Shown here: positions 31,028 to 45,100 of the stretch, piece by piece
How positions within the stretch are numbered: the stretch's first letter is position 1
How the letters are laid out: each line of letters starts with the position of its first letter
Assembly (NCBI GenBank): GCA_013433145.1
Contig: CM024179.1
Span: forward strand, 2,032,501 to 2,096,500
DNA length: 64,000 nt
Direction: 5' to 3'
Source: Ascaris suum
Lineage: Eukaryota; Nematoda; Chromadorea; Rhabditida; Ascarididae
The notes under the pieces: generated by a model
What the model was told of the DNA's origin: nothing
Databases searched by the model: none
Seen by the model: only the letters and a program-made list of their open reading frames with translations
Translations under genes and position numbers: made by a program

Positions 31028-34000
31028 CAGAAGGTCGTAAGCTATTTTACGCTTTCGTTCCCGTTACCTCAAGAACGCTTCGCTCCGTTCGGGTCGTTTT
31101 TTCTTTAAAATTTGGAAATCCCATGCTTACGGGATCCACTGGTTTTGGTGGATGTATTGCGCTTCTGGATTGAGATATTCTGGATAATATGGATTTTCCA
31201 TAGTTAAGCTTTTTTGCCGATATCTTTTTGTATATTTGTCGCAGTGTGCTCATGTTTTTTGCGTTACATGTGCGATCGTGTGGCGCATGTTATCGGCTAT
31301 ATGCCAAGTGACCAAAAAATCCTGAATATGAAATTTCTCCGGAAAATGTTGGAAATGTGTGGAAACCAATACAGAAACGTTTAAATCTTTGTGAATTTCG
31401 AATTTTGTGTGGGTTTTTTCAGGACCTCCTGGGAATGGAGGATCATAGGTGCCGGTGAAGAAAACTTGCGAATATTTAGTGATCCTGACGGGATATCCGC
31501 TGGGGATCCTGAAAATGGTTTTTTCGCCATATCTCCGCTCCCGTTAGGTGGGTTGAGATGGAACCTTTTCTCTTGTGGATGGCCTTCGATGCGGTAGTGG
31601 ATTCCTTGAAAAGTTTCCCGATCCGATGAGGAAATTTGGCAAATTGCCAGCTTCATTTTCGCAACTTTTTCCTCTTTCGTCCCACCGTTTCCTCATCAGC
31701 TGCATTTTTCCATATCTCCTCAAGAGTATTACAGAAAAAAATATTCCGTTCCACCCCGATCCTGCGTTTTCAGGATATTCTGGACTCTATATTTTTCGGC
31801 CATAACTTTTTTCCGCATAATCGGAGGCGTGCGCGCGTTGCGCCGTTCGACGCCCCATACAATTCCTTTCCAACAGTTTATAACATGCTTGGCTACTACT
31901 GGCGCAAATCCTGAAATGTGCATTTGGTGGCGAAATAGCACGCAAAGGTGAGAGAGACAGACAAATCACATTATGCCTTTATAACTGCTCTAATTCCGAA
32001 CGGATTTAGGTGGCGCTTTTTTATTGCAATCAGCTTTTACTTCTCTACCGAACATGATAGGGCGTTACGGTGAATATGAAAGAAAAGAAACTAAAAACAG
32101 TGATTTCCGGTAGCGACAATTCAATTGCCGTCACAGCTGCACCTGCAAAATTGTCCTCGTTTGACGGTGTCACTCGCACTGAGAGCGCGGCTCGCGGGCA
32201 TCTGTATGGCGGAGTGGTTGGTGCGTGGAAGTAGGGTTACGTGCAGTGGGGGCTCAGTGCCGGGCGTCGGTCGCCTCCCCGATTGCAACTTTTTTCCATC
32301 ATTTTCCTCGGTTTCCATTTTTTTTCAAGTCGGTTTTTTTATAGCAACAACTACACCCCGATGAAAGAGGGTTAAGGGACCTCAGCCCCTCTTTCTGACC
32401 TTGGTATTTAGCATTGAAATAAAAAATGTATAGTTGATAGGTTCGTATCCTCAGTCCTACCTGCGATCAACACAGTTTCGATTTATCTCTTCTTTCTGGA
32501 TCTTCTAATTTTCACTACTGTATCGAGTTTTTTCGTCATAAAAATTAATTTATATGAATTTTCTATAAAAATGTACTATATCTTGCCAACGGATAGGCTT
32601 AGGGGGTCTGTTTCATTTTTCTAATAGAACTTTAAAAGTTCTATCAAATGGTACATAAATTATTTCAATTGGGAAGAAATGTTGAAAACCGATTCCACCG
32701 GCCAGGATTTCTGAAATTTCGACTTTTGCGATTTTGGTTTTCGTTCTCAATCGGCATTTGACATTGCTGTAAACGGTCTCTTCATTTTTATGTGCTCGAC
32801 GAGATCTCTCCAATGACGTATATAATACCCCCCTAAGTTCAATAGCGGCCGAGAAAAAAATTCCGAAAAATCGCAATTTTTCGATTGCAAGCACAGGGAG
32901 AATTTGGGAAAATATTTTTTGTTCCGGATTTCCATTATTTTCGTATCAAACGATAGAACTCGACGAGCTGATGAGGATATATGCACTTTTGTCGCTTCCT
33001 TCAACAAAAATGTAAAGGTAGACCAAAATGTGAACGTAGAGCAAAGTCGACCAAGATGTGAAGGTAGACAAGAATATCAAAGTAGGTCAAAATGTGAAGG
33101 TAGACAAAGTATCAGAGTAGATGAAAATGCGGAGGTAGATCGGAGCAGATGAAAATGTGAACGTAGATCAATACGTGAATGTAGATCAGAGTATGGAAGA
33201 ACATCAAAATGTGAAGGCTTCACTTTTATGAAATATTTTGACACTTTGATCTACCTTTACATTTTGACCTACCTCCAGATTTTTGTACCACCTGTGCAAT
33301 CATATTGCGCATGTTGTCGGCTATATGCCAAGTGACGAAAAAAATCCTAAGTATGAAAATTTTTCCTCAAAATGTTGTGCCATCCGACGGACCAGGCAAA
33401 TCCTTTGGGAGGATCCACAACGAGTGGGGGGGGGGGCAGTTTTCCCGTAATTTTTGGAAATAGCATTGTGCGACTAAATAGTAACAAATGTGAGAGAGTC
33501 ACAGGAACAATTTTAATGACACTAAATAGTAACAAATGTGAGAGAGTCACAGGAACAATTTTACTCTCTTCCCATGACACCAACTGCACGCGGAAAAGGC
33601 AAGGAGTTCAAGGGGGTTGCAGCCCCCCTTGTGCATCAATGTTTCTTCGAATGATGTTAACCCTGTTGTGAACGTTTAGAAAGGTACAGAAATCTATTCA
33701 ATGCAGAAGATCGTAAGCCATTTCACCCTTTCGTTCACGTTACCGCGCCGAAGGCGCGAGTCTATCATCCACTCCTGTTTTCTCTCTTTCCGAGTGCCGA
33801 AGGCGCGAGTCTGTTGTGTATTACTTGGCCTACTGTCTTTCTATGACTTGGTGATTGATGTGGTCCATGAGAAAAGATGCGGGGGCATGGCACAGCGGCG
33901 CGTGCGTTGTTGTGCGCGTCCCTGATTTCTCCTATGTCATATCTCAACCCCGATGGACGAATTTTGATCCGGTTTTTTGCAAAATACTTCGCGTAAGATG

Positions 34001-34300
34001 TAGAGATACGGAACAAGTGCAACACGCGCTAGTACAAGTACAGAGGAAGAGAACGACAAGCCGTCCAAACTGCGCGAGAGAATGAGTGAAAGAATGAATG
34101 AATGCCCCAGCTGCTTTGAGAATTGTTTATGTAGCCCTCAAAACATCATAGGTATTTTCACATACACCACCATCGGAGACGAACATCTTCTTTTGCGGCG
34201 CCCGGTCGTCACCGGAAACTCGAACGGTTCATTGACAAAGACGAATATCTTGATTTAGCGGCGCCTAATCGGCACCGGAAATCCGAGCGACTTACCGTCG
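31028..34300. repeat. mosaic of dispersed and tandem repeats
   Basis: The region is richer in GC than its surroundings and made of repeated blocks. A block at 31028-31090 (GTAAGC then TTTTACGCTTTCGTT) recurs at 33706-33760. A block of about 85 bases at 31268-31352 (containing CGGCTATATGCCAAGTGAC) recurs at 33290-33378. A 48-base unit is tandemly doubled at 33473-33563. A GCCGAAGGCGCGAGTCT block occurs twice at 33748-33810. A GGCGCC-containing unit is doubled at about 34181-34292. The short frames here have no family resemblance and follow the repeat blocks. This is probably a nested set of non-autonomous transposable elements; the class is not identifiable by eye. Confidence 0.65.
33012..33275. 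repeat. degenerate short tandem repeat ending in a fold-back
   Basis: From about 33012 to 33225 the sequence is a drifting repeat of an ~18-base unit around GTAGANCAAAATGTGAAGG. At 33248-33274 the same unit appears inverted, so that 33081-33104 and 33249-33274 can pair over about 25 bases with few mismatches. Frames through it follow the repeat and are not gene-like. Confidence 0.75.
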
Positions 34301-34379
34301 AAGACGGTCTCTTCGCTTTCGCGACAGAAGTAGTTGTTGTCTTTTAACTAGGAGTTTTCACTCATACATGTTTAGCTCT

Positions 34380-34394
34380 CCCCCCCCCCCCCCC
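34380..34394. repeat. C15 homopolymer
   Basis: A run of 15 C at the right edge of the repeat mosaic, followed by CGACCC. It belongs to the set of long G or C runs scattered through this window. Confidence 0.9.
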
Positions 34395-34399
34395 GACCC

Positions 34400-36105
34400 T
34401 CCAGCTTTCATTAGGAGAGAGGAGAGCCAGCATGGCCTTTCGCGGGTTCACGTAAGGATTTGGAAGAAATTTACAGCTTGCTTCGCCCATCATGGTCAGA
34501 GAATTCCGTTCGAAACTTCTCACTCTCTTTGTTCCTCCAGCGCCCGAAAATTTGTGCCACTCCACCCACTATACCGTAAAAGACCTTTACCTCGCTAGAG
34601 TTTAGTAGATGTGGTACTTAACGATTCAAGACATCAGTGGCAGAAACCTTCGAAGTGTACCTGAAGAATGGTGAAAATTCTGAAGAGAAGTATTATCGGA
34701 AGAACTCATGTTTGTCGAGCAACCGTCCATAATTCCCCCAAAACTTTTCCCCACTTTTGACGTATTTTGGCCTGGTGGCCGTGGCGCGTACTACCAATAC
34801 ATAGCCTGCCATGAAGCATGGTAAACAGCCACTAGGAAGCCGCTACAATATAATGAATGAGCCTTGCTTCGAAACCTACAATAAAAGTAAACCAAAATAA
34901 ACGATAAGCACATGTCGAATGTAAGACGTATATGTAAGGGCACAAACCTACCACGAAAACTATTTTGAAACCCTATGCTTCTATAGAATCTGCTGCAAGG
35001 CGCATTGCGGCTGCTTTTCTAACAGTGATTCTAGGGTATTCACGTTCATTTCGTTTGTGCGATGACTTCTGTAGCAAATTTCGTAGCCTATTCTCTAATG
35101 GCTCTCGCAGAAGCCGGCGCAGCTTATTTCACAGCTATTTTACTGCTGTTTTTGTCACAGTCTCTCCATCCCTCTGCAAGTATTAGTCCCACTTTTGAGC
35201 GTATAGAATTCGCGCCAGGTCTTGTAATGATTTACCCTACAGGTCCTGCAACATTTCCTTACTTCTGCAATAATCCGTGCAGCATCCTGTCTCTTACAGC
35301 TATCCCTCTCACCGTGTCTTCTATCAGTTAGGGCTAAAAGTGTCGTATGTGTGGCTGATAAATGAGCGATTCTTTACGTTCGCCGAAGAGCTGCGGATTA
35401 GAAGCCCGCATTTCGAATAAGAAATGGAAGGTATCCTCGAGGCCAAGTAGGCCAACGAGTTGACAAATAATATTCATATTTCTTTCTCAGCTGCGATTAA
35501 CGAATTTGCTTACTCGCCTACAACTTATATCTCAGCGAGCCGCACAAGTGAACTACAATCGCTGACTTCTTGAACAGGTCAAGGTACTCAGCTTTTATTA
35601 AATCCAGAATTACTTCTTAGAGCTTTGGAGAGTGTAAATTAGAATCTCGGAAGCTGCTTTGCTTTAATCACAGTTAAAATTAGGTACACTTATCGGACAT
35701 ATCAGATCGTGCCATAGATAGCTGAGTCGTATAATTGGGGCGCAATTCGGAGTTGATGATGTGCAGAATCAGACAGGAATGAACTAGCCAATCGCGTATA
35801 TATCAAACCCTGAAATCAATTCCTGTCTTAATAATTAACGGTTTACAATGAGAGTTTACAAAACGCCAGTAAGCTATGCGGATCTAGTACCCTGCGAACC
35901 GAATCCAAGCTTCCAGGAAGCCAGGTCCTGGAATCCCGGTCGCCGAAAAAAATCACACAATTCACTTCCACAAAGACTGTAGGAAAATTGTGGAGGATTA
36001 CTTCAGATCCAGATCATTTGTAGTCCTAGACGTTAAAATGAATATATTTTACAAAGCTTTTTTATAGTTTTGCTGAATGACAGAATCAATAAATGAGAAG
36101 ATCGC
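34400..36105. other. intergenic region and DRG1 3' flank
   Basis: No gene is supported. Open frames at 34965-35331 on the plus strand, including a hydrophobic one from 35062, lack splice context or family resemblance. The part adjoining 36106 should hold the DRG1 3'UTR on the minus strand. Confidence 0.45.
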
Positions 36106-39100
36106 TTACTTTTTGACGATTTGTACGACGTCCTCGTCATTTAGCACGTGCTCTTTGCCAACTCTCTGCGGATTGTGCTTAGCCGAACTTCCCCAAACTA
36201 ACGCACTGAAATCCTTTCAGTATTGTTTTCCTGTGATTTCGTATAAGCAGTTTTTGTATTCGAAATTTTATAACACATTTTCTCGCCTCACCCATCACGC
36301 AGTCCGTATGTGAGGAGAGGATGAGAGGAGAGGAAGGAGAAAGGGGAGCAAGGATCATACCAGCAGTTTTATCCCGTTCTCCTTTTTCCATCTATTTCTC
36401 TCTTTCTCATACATGTACTAAGAAATCATCAAAATCTAGCACAAATTTTAAGTTGTCCTCTCTATGACAAAAACAACATCGCTCACTGTGATGAAAGATT
36501 AACGACTCCATTTGGGATGTCTGTGTCTTTCGTCATCCACTTCACTCGCATAAACCAACAATCAATTTTAACTAATACACATCAAAAAGCACCACTACTA
36601 TCTAGAAGTGTACTCTGCCATACCCATTACGTCATATGATTTGGAGAATTTTACTCATAGAATGTGATTAAAACAACGACAGCAGCGTCCGTATAGACTT
36701 CATCAGCCAAATACACCTCATTACAATCCACTCAGCAATTTTCTATGAGTAGCGATGACGGGACAACAGAGAAGCTTTAACTCTCAATGGACTGATTAAG
36801 GCATTTGTTATTAAGAGTGCTCTAAAAACGGAGAAATCGCAATCACAGAAAACCCATCGGCAGTACACTTCTCAATAATTCATGCTTCAGACATCACTTA
36901 CAAGAAATTGTCATTCAATTTTGTATAGGATCTCAAACAGTTCATACAATACTTGAAACAGGGAAAATAGAGAAAATATTCACTTTTTGAAGTCCTTTTG
37001 TAGTGATTTATGGATTTTCAAGCAAAGATCATCGACCGTACGCGCATCTGCCGGTAAAACGATCGGTGCATTATAATCAGGCAACTGTCCTTTTGGTTTC
37101 GTATATCTGCAATAAAAATTTCATCACTGAATTACTGATCAAATATGCATATCTCTATGGAGGGGGGGGGGGGAATGCCAACATCGAGAATTAAAATACA
37201 CTAATTTCTGAAAATATCTGTCATCCTAGCAGTCTCCGTAAAAATTACATTAATTAAACCGTCCAACTTGCTCAAACAAATGAAAACTGATGCAATGTTC
37301 AACTCGTTAAAAAAATGCAACTCTATTACTGAGTGAACATTTGCGAAACTCCCAAGTGTGATTCGATGTGAATGCAATTAAGCACAAATCCAGTCTACAG
37401 ATAATTAGCTAGTAGAGTAGCAATAATTCAAAATATTTGTTCGATAGTCGCATACAACAACGATCAGTGCTACTTAACTTGAATTTATATCACTAATTTT
37501 TTTTGGGGTCTCGCTTAACAAGATCAAAATCAACACAATGTAGGCAACGATTGGCTTTGATGTAGGTGCATATATGAATGCAAGAATGCGAAGATGAGAG
37601 CGTTGCACTCAACGGCAATGCCGTTGTGCATCGAATTTTCCCAAACGAGTCTCCGTGGAGCTCTTAAAACAAATTTATGTGCACATCGCATGATGTCTGA
37701 CTCTTCTCGAACGAAACATCAAATCGCTTTACGAGACACATGAATTACATCTTCATATAGAACTCCGTATTCATTTTTATCTATCGGAATTATTGCAGAA
37801 AATGACCAACAACTAATAGGGGGAACAGTGGATCTCGACGAACGGTTGTACTTGCCTTTCTCTTTCCCTTCATTTTTATCCCTCCCTCCTAAGATCCCTC
37901 ATTTTTTAATAATTTTAGACACCCCATTCTCTATTTTGGTCTTTTTCTCTTCACCCCTCCTTCCCCTCCGCTTGTCTCCTGCATTCTATGATCTTGAAAC
38001 GTTCCCATTTCATTCTCCTGTGATCAAGTGTTTTGATTAGGGCAAAACAAATGCTCGCAAAGTATTTAACCATTAAAAGAAGATGAATCGAAAAATTAAG
38101 GAAAGCAAAACAAACTTACACCCGAATTAGATTCAAATATTCCCACATTTTTTCAAGAAGATCGTCGAAGTTCCATTTATGATGTGCCGAAATCGGCACA
38201 CAATGTGGAATCTTGTAAATTATATCAAGTTCCTGCAAATCACTTTATAAAATTAATACTCTCATAACGGTCGCACTCTTCCGTTATCGTGTTGCAAAAT
38301 CGGAATCGATTAACCACAAAATCTAGATTATAAGCTCCTTCCCTCATTGGTAGAAAACGCCGAAACTATTACAGGCTATCAGCCCTATCGTTTTTTCTTT
38401 TCTCAAATGTCTTCCAAGAACGCTCGACATTTACACATCTCGATCAGATTAGAAAAAATCGCTTTTTGAAAAACACTCTCTCAACGTCATTTATTTTAAG
38501 ACGGCAGATGTGTTGAGTGTTGCTGAGAGATTCCATACGCATGCAAGCTTCACATAAAAAGTACAGCAAAACGCTTCAAGAATTGATTCTTAGAAAAGGA
38601 GGAAACCACACATAGCCCCGAATATGAGCCTGAAAAAAATCCCATCCAAACTTAGTCTTATGTATCCTTTTCGAAAAAAAAAAGAAATACTAATGCCCTC
38701 TCGATAGTAAGCCATTCAGTCGAGAACACTGAACTTAAAGTAGAGGAGCTAGGATAAGTAAAGTCCAACAATTCTGAGCTTCATTAAAACAATTACGGAA
38801 AAACAAATCGAGCAGGAATTCAGGTTCATTTCACCTAACGAAAGGGAAGGAGGCATATTACATCAATATCGGTTTGAAACTGAAACCCGGATTGAATTAG
38901 CAAATGAACTTCGAAAAAAATTTTGTTGTAGAAGAAATAATTTTCCGATGACAGTGCATCAAGAATTGATAATTCCTAAACTACTCAAGGAAATAATTTT
39001 GCCTTCCACAATTTAAGGATCATCGACAAAAGCGAACGGCAACAAGTTAATCGTTAGGTCTTTATGCAATAGAGCGTTAAACAATATAAAGCTTTAATTA

Positions 39101-42100
39101 AGAGACTGAAGTATTTTGGACAGTTCACTGATGCTAAATAAAGAAAACAGCTGCATGTAAGACGACTGCCATTAAAAGAGAGCAATAAGGCGCAGCCCAC
39201 GAGCAATGATAAATCAGGTAGAGCAATTTCCACAAAGATAAGAGTGCCGAATTCGCCGATCGGCTGCTTTTGTTTCGGGTGGCGTTTGCTTTTACCGTAG
39301 CGCCAATTTAAACCACTTCCCTTGGCACAAAACATAAAATATAAAACAACGGAAGTTGATCAATTATTCGAACGAAATGGATAAAAGCAAATATTGGTAA
39401 ATATGAATAATCGTGACTCAAATTTCAACAATTGATCTCGTCGAAAGAATAATAAAATGAAAGCACTCAAAAAGCCTATACTGAGCAAATTCCAATAATT
39501 ATATAATAATAAGACCCCAATAATAAAATAAGGAAGCCTACACTAGATCTATATTCCACAAAGCATCACTAAGCTCAAACAAAAACGGCGAAGGAAACTT
39601 CGGAGAGAAAATACGCCGCAGATACGGGATGAAAATCGTAAATCAGGTTAGTGAGCAATCATCCTTGACGAATCACAGCTTACTTCAGAAAAAAATAATC
39701 TAACTGCTTTTTGGTTACCTCTGTAAAAAGGCTAACTCAGATTTGAACAGAAGGACGATATATATGTAGTATTAAAGAGTGGACTGCAAACTATATTTTT
39801 GAAAGTTGTGCACGTAAAAAGATGAAAGGTAAATTATTCAGATATGGGACGATATAACTAATGATATAAAAAATAAAGCGCCAACTCAAGATTTACTCAC
39901 GCTTCAATTCAATGTTAAACCTTAATAACATCGAAAATTAATTCCACAAAAATAAGTCGATCGTTTCGGAATTCAGCTGTACCGAAATAACCGAACTGAA
40001 TAATTTCAGCAATAAACACCTGAATTAAAGGTTTCGAAATACCCTCACTACGCATGCTAATTTCGACGAAAGTAATATTACGGACAATTTTTCACTCGAA
40101 ATTTATCCGATTAAGAAAAAACGGTGCATCTAAGCATAATGGGAGATCCGTTTATTGATGCCATTAGCAACGCCATGAATGAATTGCTTCATATGCAAAG
40201 AAGTCTCTCCGTTGACTCGACCACTACGGCGTTTATAATATATCGTTTCAATAAAATAAAATACGAACCTCGATGGAAATTTGATCGATCTTATTCAGCA
40301 CATAAATACACGGGATATAGATCCTGTAAATAAACACAAACTCAAAATCAGCACTCTCCCCTACTACATTTTGATCAATTTCTATGTCTCCAGATTTCAT
40401 TACAGAAGAGTGCCTCCTATCCCCTCCTTATTCTTTCATTTCACTTCAGTCTCTTCAAGCGGCAATTAAGGTAATCCAAATATTGGAGCATATTGGAAGC
40501 CATTTACAACAAAAAAAGGCTGAACAAAAATATGACTATCGAAGAAAAGAAATGTGAGCAATGCAGGTCCCTATTTGCTATTTACACCTTCATAAATTGC
40601 CTCAGAAAGATAACCAATAATGATTGCTGGAACAACAAAAAAAAAACAAATATGCTTCATTCGGTCTTCAGTTATAGGCTTCATTATTTGAAGTGTACAC
40701 AAAAAGTTAATAAAAGATAATGCAAAGGCCTCATATGAGGCGAAATTTTTATTACTCTCTAATCGACGTGAATTTATTCACTTTCGAATGAGACTGCTTA
40801 CCGAACCGAACATAAAATACCATTAGGGAAATGCATTCATAACTTTAGAAAACAACGAAAATATCAGCTCTATTTTCTAATAGATTTTGAGAAATAAACA
40901 TAGCAGATTCAAATACAAAGACAAAAATATAAAGAAATTTAAAAACAAAGCGAAATATATGGCTTATATCTGCATCCTCTCAAAAACAAACAAGACAAGC
41001 GGAGAAATACATCACCTAGACATATTGATAAGATATTTAAGACTTCAAGTTTCTATCGATAAGATTTCAATTTCAATTTCAATTATTATCGATAAGATTC
41101 CATAAAAGTCGAACGTGCAAATATGTAAAAACCGCGAAAATCTTTCAAGGATGCAATTCTATATGAAACTAAAAGCAATGCTTCAGGAATGATGACAACA
41201 AGATGAATATGTAAATTTATTTGTTATAGACATCCTATCAAATATGTAAATTTATTTGTTGACTAAAACTGCGAACGCCGAACGAAGTCTTACTAAATAT
41301 ACAAATTTACTTCGCACGCCCACTAGGAACAACAATTTTTGAGTCAAATTCAATCGATTGCGAAGCGAATTTAACTTGCAAATCTCAGATTTTACTTGAT
41401 CTTAATAAATTCATCGAAGATGGCAAATCGCCAATAGCCACCAGTGATATGCAAAACTTTACACCTTGACATACCTATTGCCTTCGATGACGTCAATCAA
41501 ATCCTCGGAAGTCGCATCATACCTCAAGGTAACATCTGCATTATGGATTCGGTATTCGGCAAGGATCGTTTTCACTAACTCAATGTCGAGTTCTGATTGA
41601 GGAACCTGATGAATCAGAGTTATTATTTATACTCAACGTTATACCAACAAATGCTTAAATCATACTGGAATGCATTGCTAGTACGTTTCCAGTTCCCAAA
41701 ATCCTCTTTCATCCTGTTCCATCTTCATAACCTTGGAGGACGATCTTTCCCAGCCCTCTTCTCTCTTCCTCTCACTGTAATCTTTTAATATAAAAATATA
41801 CCAAAGCAAGAAGGACGGCCCGGCAAAAAAATTTAACAGCCATCATAAATAATCCATACCGTCAGTGGGTGCCTGCTTAATTAGCAACCCACTTCTACCG
41901 AATCTTTTACAAATATCATTCAAAAGCACATCTTCAGATATAATCAAATGAAAGAAGAAAACTAGAGCAGCAAAATTTCTCAATCCAACTTCATACAAAT
42001 TTCTTAAGTAATAACGGTTCAAATTTTAATGTAAAATGGTTTTGAATATGTCAATATTCCTCCATTTTAAAAAGGTGCTGCAACCTATCTTATCTGCGGA

Positions 42101-45100
42101 AGTAACATCAGATCATTAGGAAATAGGAAATGAAAATATAGCCGAAAAGGATGCAAATATAGAAAACATAAAAACAATTGAACAAACGAAAGTATTTCTT
42201 TCAAATTTTGTTCATTCAAACTAACAAACATGCAAATAAAGAGTCGCTCATCTCACTAGAGGAAGCCTTCGTTTTCTAGCTTAGACACCGAACTCTTATT
42301 AGAAAACATTAACCCCATTAATCCATCGTATCCGTCTATAATCCTAGAGATTATATAAAATGCATTCAATCTCATTGAATGAAGCTCGGATCTTATACCT
42401 TTTAGGAATTTTAAGAGATTCAATGAGGGCCAGTCAGAAGAGCTCGTCTGCTGAGGAAGAATCTGAAGGAATCTTCTAGTGAAGAAATTAGAAGTGGTCT
42501 TCAAGTGAAGAGGCATCAGAAGTGCTCTTCTACTGAACGAAATCCGGTGTCCTTACTTAAAAGAAAAACAAAAACAATTCGAATAAGAAGTCTCACCAAG
42601 CATGTCAGATTGAGGCCACCTTTGTCCTTCTTTTTGAAGAGGATGTTTGGTGGTTGCTTATTGAGTCGAATGCCAAAACCTTCCAGTTCCTTTTCAAGAA
42701 GCTTTTTATGCTGCAGCGGTTTCATCACATCCAACACCATTAGGATCAGTGAGCATGTCCGTGCAACTAAACTTTTCCATTAGAAATATAAACATCAAAT
42801 CTTGATTCCCCTATAATTCGCCTTATTTTTACTCAAAAGAGCCTTTAAATCCAACCTGTTTCGTCTAACAAAACATAACGCCGCTTAATCATTGGAAGAG
42901 CATTTTTTGAAAAAAAAAAAGATAAGCAAAGAATTTAAAAAGATCTGATATTTGTTTAATTTCTTTGTCATCAAGCAAACAAAGTCGAAAGCACAAGCAT
43001 CAATACAATCTAGCAAATTAAAAAAAAAACACATACCTGCAATTACCTGTCGACCACGACCTTTACCATCTTTTGCGCCCTCAATAATACCAGGCAAATC
43101 GAGCAGCTGAATTTTAGCGCCTTTATATCTAATAACACCCGGCACAGTGGTGAGTGTTGTGAATTCATAGGCAGCTACTTCAGAATAAACGCCGGCCAAA
43201 TTACACAACAATGTCGATTTGCCCACCGATGGAAAACCTTCAAATAGGAATATCTTTTTCTATGAAAAAAAAAATTGACTTTTTATAGAGAATAGTATTC
43301 CCGTTGAATCCAATAATTGCAATAAACATCAAATCGAAATGATTTGCTAAAGACTACGGTATCGGCGGCAAAAAAAATTCAAAAAGTACCGCATAGAGGT
43401 ATGAAATAAAATATTCCATATTTTCACCAAATATTCTAAATTAATGCAATGTGCAGGTGGTTTCGTTAAACGTGAATCACTCAGACCGAGGACATAGATA
43501 TTTTGCATCGCCTATATGAACCTTAGTCATTTATAAAGTACAAAAAGTCTCGCAAATCGCCGACCGACGTCTAATACTCTGCTTTGCTTTTTCGCAAAAT
43601 TAATCTGAAATTGAAATCCGGTGAACTTGAAATTTTAGTTGAAACTCCGACATTATTTTCATTTAAATTCCATTTGTTGCGCCGTTAATTTTATTACTTC
43701 AAAATCATAAGTGGCTATTGTAATCAAAATGAGAAACACAATATGGTGGCTACCGAATAAACGATGAATGGGCATTTCAGCACTTAAACACGACAATAGA
43801 GAGTGCAGAAATTGGGCTAGATACATGTCAAGGATTCTTGTGAGTTGAAAACATAAAAGACAATCAAACGAAGAGGGCGTCACGTCTGTTGTCCCATTCA
43901 TCAGCCGTCACGTAAGTTGTTCGCATTGTAAGACATACAGGTATGAAAGTAATCACTTCGAAAGGTAAGAGCCTAAGCAATGCATCAACGCATGACGACG
44001 AGAGATGAAACTTTGCTAGTGCAGAGGAAGAGAAAGTATTAGATTGCTTTAAAAGAGGGAGGCTCGATAAATCCCGACGGAGTACATGCTATCAAGTTAG
44101 TGAGTGCAGCAAAAGAAAACGAGCCTAAGGCGTGTGCAAGAGGCGGGAAGAGTATTGATGTAACAACGGAACGAAGCCGTAAGCCAGTGAGGCAATGAGG
44201 GTGGGGCAGACAGTTGGACAACCGACTGGCCCAGTGCGGCTTTCGATAATTTGGTCGTCGGTGCGGCAAACGCTACTCGTCATGTGCCGGCTAGTGGTGC
44301 TAAAGCACGCACATCCTTTGCTGGCAACGTCGACGATCCTTGTCGCCCTTATAGTGGGTACGCTGTGTGAGCAGTCTGTGAGGTCGTCGTCCTCCCACCA
44401 ACTCCAACAGCATCCCGCACCCAGCAGCAATGATACACTCTGTAATCGTCACACAGAGCACCAATGTATCTGTCAGCGCGTCGACGGTAATCTCGACAAC
44501 AACTTCCTTCCTTGCCAACGATTCATCGAGGTCTTCATTTAGATATTTAACACTTCATTTGCTCTTAATGATTTCATTTATTTCAACACCAAACCACTCA
44601 CTACTTGCGGGCGAAAATTTGCATAAATCACTTTTGCATACGTAAATTTGGCGTGAATTTGATTACAACACAACTTCTGGTCAGAACTGTGCATCTTCAA
44701 CAATCATTCAGATCTGACCTATCGAAGCTTTATTCACCAGTCTGGAGACTTGCAAATCCAATTCCATGCAATCCATACTTATGGGAGAGTAAAATGAATT
44801 AGTGGCACAGCATTTTAAAAAACTGCAAGATGAGTGCAGTGAGGACAATTTTTTTTTTTCTTAAAAGAGAAATACATTCAGAAAAGTGATGTTGAATTAC
44901 TACGTGCAAATGGACAAAATAGATCGGATGTAATGTGATTTTTGGAGTATTTGATTAGCAAAACTCAACAACGAAACACATTTGCGAAAACGAATCCTTT
45001 TTGAGAAAATGTTTCGCTCACTGAAAAAATTCATTTCGTTCACAAAATTAAATGAACGACGACGAGTCTGTTATCACCTACTCGATCGATTCGAAAATTT

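Noticed and set aside
32195..32280. tRNA-like A-box and B-box words (TGGCGGAGTGG, GGCTCAGTGCC)
   Set aside because: No acceptor or anticodon stem could be folded around them, and they lie in a repeat mosaic; at best a decayed tRNA-derived SINE.
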